Below are positions 62,001 to 64,000 of a stretch of DNA of 64,000 nucleotides, one piece after another. The DNA comes from Lonicera japonica (lineage: Eukaryota > Streptophyta > Magnoliopsida > Dipsacales > Caprifoliaceae), in the NCBI GenBank assembly GCA_021464415.1, contig CM038470.1, positions 24,825,601-24,889,600 of the forward strand, written 5' to 3'. How positions within the stretch are numbered: position 1 is the stretch's first letter; each line of letters opens with the position of its first letter. Under the pieces are notes generated by a model. It ran no database searches and was not told the origin of the DNA. It saw only the letters and a list, made by a program, of their open reading frames with translations. A program made the position numbers and the translations under genes.

Positions 62001-62650
62001 CTTAATTTTCTAGGCAATTCCAATTCCATCTATTTCTACGGTACAAGTAAATGACGCATTATTCTAGGAACCTGATTTCTTACCCTCTCCCAAGGAAAAT
62101 GAATTCTAGATAAAGTGGAAAAGGACTCAAAAGGTAAAAAAGTTCAATTCTACATAAAAAGTGGGTAATCAAACGCCAAATGTTGGAAAATATCATCGTT
62201 GCATGGAAAGAGTACATGTTTTCCATCAAGAAAATGAATCCAATCAAGACATTTGAATGCTTTTCCGTGGAATTGAATTGCCTAGATATTAAACATGTAC
62301 TTTTACTCTAATTCCATGCTTGCTATCAAACTCGGTGGTTGTTTGGTTCATCAAGTAAAATGCTTTCAAAAATCCTAGATTGGTAAATTCTTCTACAAAG
62401 TCACTAGTGTTGAAGGGTTACTGTTGCTTGAATTTTTTAGGGTTGGCAAGAGCGTCCGGTATTTGGGAAAATAAGGTACATGAACTATGCGGGTTGCAAG
62501 AGGAAATTTGATGTTGATGGATACATTGCATATGTTAAGAGGATTGTAGGTGAAAGTAAGAAAAGAAAAGGAGGAAGCTTGCTCAATGAAAAGGCAAAGG
62601 AACTCTGCAGTTTCCAGCTACCAAATTCGAATGGCCAAAACTCAGATTAG
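50042..62650 (+). CDS. Class II CPD photolyase (PHR1/UVR2-type), frameshifted in exon 5
   Basis: Nine exons: 50042-50371, 51309-51649, 52161-52401, 53394-53551, 53676-53711, 54116-54174, 61631-61712, 61803-61874 and 62441-62650. The enzyme uses FAD and light to split cyclobutane pyrimidine dimers. Class II signatures are [20 protein letters not shown] at the N terminus, then [52 protein letters not shown] with [31 protein letters not shown], and [14 protein letters not shown] with [19 protein letters not shown]. About 509 aa are expected, close to the Arabidopsis protein. Introns are GT-AG except intron 6, which only keeps frame with a GC donor (GCAAGT at 54175). Exon 5 is 36 nt, whereas 37 (or 34) is needed. 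The run in GGAAAGG (about 53,688-53,694) appears to lack one A, so translation as given stops at codon 376 (TAG in exon 6), losing the C-terminal FAD-binding part. Either the allele is broken or the base is missing from the assembly. Confidence 0.92.
51672..52090. repeat. Degenerate repeat in photolyase intron 2
   Basis: The stretch starts TAGGCCTGTCAATGGATC and carries ATCCGAT / ATCGGA-type words at both ends (CCAAATCCGATCG and CCAACTAATCGGACC). This resembles the subterminal layout of the hAT MITE at 60,738. No intact target duplication was found. Non-coding. Confidence 0.4.
52598..53248 (-). mobile_element. TRIM multimer with three short LTRs, 5-bp TSD
   Basis: Three ~70-74-bp terminal repeats (52598-52670, 52974-53043, 53175-53248) each begin TGTTAG and share ACCATCTC-CCAAAAGCTTAAGC. 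The complex is flanked by perfect AACAT on both sides (52,593-52,597 and 53,249-53,253), so it inserted as one unit or recombined after insertion. Between LTR 2 and LTR 3 lies an internal region whose minus strand reads TGGTATCAGAGG, the usual tRNA-Met primer site, and is the same family as the TRIM at 59,564. Between LTR 1 and LTR 2 there are two tandem ~145-bp copies of another internal type (GTGGATAGACAAACGAAACC ... GATACCATGTTAG). It lies in photolyase intron 3 in antisense orientation. No protein is encoded. Confidence 0.8.
53756..53959. mobile_element. Stowaway MITE in photolyase intron 5
   Basis: It starts CTCCCTCCATCCCTAATTAAG and ends CTTAATTTGGGAAGTAAGGAG in inverted orientation, with TA on both sides. 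At 204 bp it is non-coding. It lies just after the exon 5 donor, between exons 5 and 6. Confidence 0.85.
54303..54989 (+). other. Sequence between photolyase exon 6 and the Argonaute relic
   Basis: Includes a (GA)n tract near 54,487-54,505 and a TATATA-containing stretch around 54,570-54,580. Then comes CT-rich leader-like DNA (54,843-54,960) before the ATG of the Argonaute relic. If the promoter-like part came with the AGO copy, the copy would be a DNA-level duplication rather than a retrocopy. I cannot tell. Confidence 0.35.
56956..57950. mobile_element. hAT element inserted in the Argonaute relic
   Basis: It begins CAGTGGCGTAGCTAAG and ends CTTGGCTCCGCCCCTG, which reads CAGGGGCGGAGCCAAG on the other strand. 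A perfect 8-bp duplication CTTACGCT lies at 56,948-56,955 and 57,951-57,958, inside the AGO PIWI region. At 995 bp it keeps only the C-terminal part of a transposase on the minus strand. Confidence 0.92.
57214..57735 (-). pseudogene. C-terminal fragment of a hAT-type transposase (ZMYM1-like)
   Basis: An open frame of 173 codons on the minus strand. The segment [20 protein letters not shown] is followed by KFYPHDF and [17 protein letters not shown], then the dimerisation-type region [20 protein letters not shown] and [13 protein letters not shown], ending in a helical tail. This is the C-terminal hAT dimerisation region of the plant TTF-type/ZMYM1-like transposase family. The DNA-binding and catalytic N-terminal parts are absent, so the element is non-autonomous. 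It lies wholly inside the hAT element at 56,956-57,950. Confidence 0.8.
58658..59002 (+). repeat. 5' LTR
   Basis: Left terminal repeat of the LTR retrotransposon: TG...CA ends, TATAAATAAGG promoter box at about 58,853. Compared with the right LTR it has several single-base differences and small indels, indicating an old insertion. Confidence 0.8.
59564..59837 (+). mobile_element. TRIM (miniature LTR retrotransposon) nested in the LTR element
   Basis: The two LTRs are 59564-59634 (71 bp) and 59766-59837 (72 bp), both TGTTAAGCATGATATTCATT...CATAACA and differing at only three bases and one indel. TGGTATCAGAGG, the tRNA-Met primer site, begins right after the 5' LTR, and a purine tract (GTGAGGGAGGG) precedes the 3' LTR. 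The flanks GTACA and GTGCA fit a 5-bp duplication with one mismatch. It has no coding capacity and is the same family as the array at 52,598-53,248. Confidence 0.88.
60270..60600 (+). repeat. 3' LTR
   Basis: Right terminal repeat of the LTR retrotransposon at 58,658, preceded by the purine tract at 60,260-60,269 and ending in GCTGCATCA. It is the partner of 58,658-59,002. Confidence 0.8.
60738..61252. mobile_element. hAT MITE near the end of photolyase intron 6
   Basis: It begins TAGACCTGTC and ends GCCAAGTCTA. A perfect 8-bp duplication GTAAGGAG lies at 60,730-60,737 and 61,253-61,260. Subterminal segments contain paired ACCCGAC / GGGTGACCCG-like words in both orientations. At 515 bp it is non-coding. 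Confidence 0.85.
61253..61630 (+). other. 3' part of photolyase intron 6
   Basis: Probable original intron sequence, with a (TC)n/(TA)n stretch near 61,566-61,588 shortly before the AG acceptor of exon 7. No gene. Confidence 0.5.
61875..62440 (+). other. Photolyase intron 8 with TIR-like insert
   Basis: GT-AG intron. It contains inverted segments GCGTTTGATTGC...TAGGCAATTCCAATTCCA (about 61,990-62,032) and TGGAATTGAATTGCCTAGA (about 62,269-62,287), with GTTTGATTAG and CTATCAAACTC words further out. They suggest an old MITE without a clear target duplication. Confidence 0.45.
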
Positions 62651-64000
62651 GTTTTTTTATGGCTTAAAGTTTTACAGCTACAAAACTATTGTTGCTGGAT
62701 CCATATGGTATTTATTAGTACTCTTTTGAATTAGTGGGAAGGATCCGTGTTGTATTATTGTTAGTCGTCTGAATTAGCGGAAAGACTGCAACATATGATT
62801 GAAGATTTGTGAAGGACTGATATATGTATATATATATATGAGTCCGTTTTTGGTACAAACCGAGCTTTTTTACGATATTTTTTTGCTATAAACAACACAT
62901 TGTGGGATGTTTTTTATAACAAAAAAACGTCGTAAAAAGGCCCCGGTCTGCACTTAAAAATTTCCGTAAATATATATATATATATATATGACTAATCACA
63001 TTTTTGTTGGGAAATGTTTGGCCAATTAAAGAAACCCGTTTATGAAAGGAGTGTTGGAAAATAAGATGTTAATAGAGATGTACCTACAAAGTGTTTAATA
63101 GGGATTTGACTGGAAAGTTGGAAAATGGTTTGAGAAAAAATTACCCCCCTGTCAAATTGATAGTTCCTATTTAGTGTTTCTTTAAAAATTATCAATTGAA
63201 AAAAGAGACTGAACTCATCTTTTATTTATTATTCATGAATTACATGAAAAATTGCTAAGGTGATAAAATATCTCGTCAAATCAAACATCTTGTTTTTCAA
63301 CTTCTCATTAAAATCAGTTATTTTTTGTCAATAAGTTACTCCAAAATGTTTCTTGTAACAAACTTTTCAGCCCTACCCCCAACCTATCGTGGAATTTTCA
63401 TATCCTTTGAAAATATTAACCAATCAACATAAAAGAAACTGAAAATGTTCCAAGCGACCGTCTCATCAATGAAATTTTCAACTGGTCTGTTATTTGTTAT
63501 TATATATATATACACACGCACGGAGACTAGCAGTGAATTGCTAAATGCAATAATAGACAGAAAAATCATGAACTTAGGCAGCACACTCACTACATTTCAA
63601 CCACCATTTTTTTTTCTAAATATGTTCATTTTTCATACAATTTTACATCAAATGTTAAAAATAATGAAAACTACAATATCGATCTGTAGATACAAATCAA
63701 ATACAAAGCCCGAGAGAAACAAAATGCATTCCGAGCAACCCAAACAGCATTGGTTAGTTGGCCTTCTAAATCTGAAGATCATCCAATGAGAGTTCATCTG
63801 CACTCAGCAGCTTCAGTTTCTGCAACTCAAACCACAAATCAACAAAACAATATCAGAATACCACATTACCAAGAAAGAAATTGTCGACTTTTTTTTTTCT
63901 TTCAAAAAACAATGTTTAAATTGTCGATGCTAAGGGCACGTGTGATAAGAATTTGAAAAATGATCAAAAAACATTATTAATTTTTACGATAATTTGGAAA
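62651..64000. other. Photolyase 3' flank and right-hand intergenic DNA
   Basis: The first ~200 bp probably hold the photolyase 3' UTR. A fold-back element lies between (TA)n tracts at about 62,838-62,968: GTACAAACCGAGCTTTTTTACG is matched in inverse by CGTCGTAAAAAGGCCCCGGTCTG. After that the DNA is AT-rich with no gene I recognise; the open frames near 63,384-63,956 match nothing known. Confidence 0.45.

Overview
This is nuclear DNA from a flowering plant, most likely a eudicot. The evidence is spliced genes with GT-AG introns and plant-specific families (AT-hook/PPC protein, class II CPD photolyase, AGO2-type Argonaute, plant methylsterol monooxygenase), strongly AT-rich intergenic DNA, and many plant-type transposons (Stowaway, hAT, Mutator-like and Helitron-like elements, TRIMs, an L1-type LINE). 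No bacterial or organellar gene order is visible. I cannot name the species from the sequence.

Layout. Positions 1-14,390 hold no host gene I can support: an intact Mutator-type MITE (147-422), Helitron-like pieces (5,450-5,943), a minus-strand LTR-retrotransposon relic (7,370-8,890) and an 1.15-kb hAT element (9,974-11,125). Positions 14,969-19,471 encode an intact five-exon AHL DNA-binding protein (336 aa, plus strand). A convergent four-exon cornichon gene (139 aa, minus strand) lies at 21,780-23,659, and an orphan second copy of its first exon lies 1.9 kb further upstream at 25,566-25,637. Positions 29,415-32,100 (minus) encode a two-exon At4g22758-like protein (171 aa) with a hAT MITE in its intron. 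From 32 to 45 kb there are only relics: an RNase H fragment, a decayed LINE and MITEs. A broken methylsterol monooxygenase 1 copy lies at 45,880-47,116 and a tRNA-Lys(CUU) at 48,114-48,186.

Positions 50,042-62,650 hold a nine-exon class II CPD photolyase gene spread over 12.6 kb. Its coding exons are complete except for an apparent one-base deletion in exon 5 that shifts the frame. Intron 3 holds a three-LTR TRIM multimer and intron 5 a Stowaway MITE. Intron 6 appears to use a GC donor and is about 7.5 kb long. It contains a nearly full-length, decayed AGO2-like Argonaute copy (itself split by a hAT element), then an LTR retrotransposon with a nested TRIM, then another hAT element.

The live genes are unrelated housekeeping or regulatory functions: chromatin/transcription, ER cargo export, UV repair and a tRNA. 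They do not form a pathway. I found no convincing new biological system. The most interesting points are the duplicated alternative first exon of cornichon, the state of the photolyase gene (frameshift plus swollen GC-AG intron), the Argonaute pseudogene inside it, and several hairpin-forming repeats that could be small-RNA sources.
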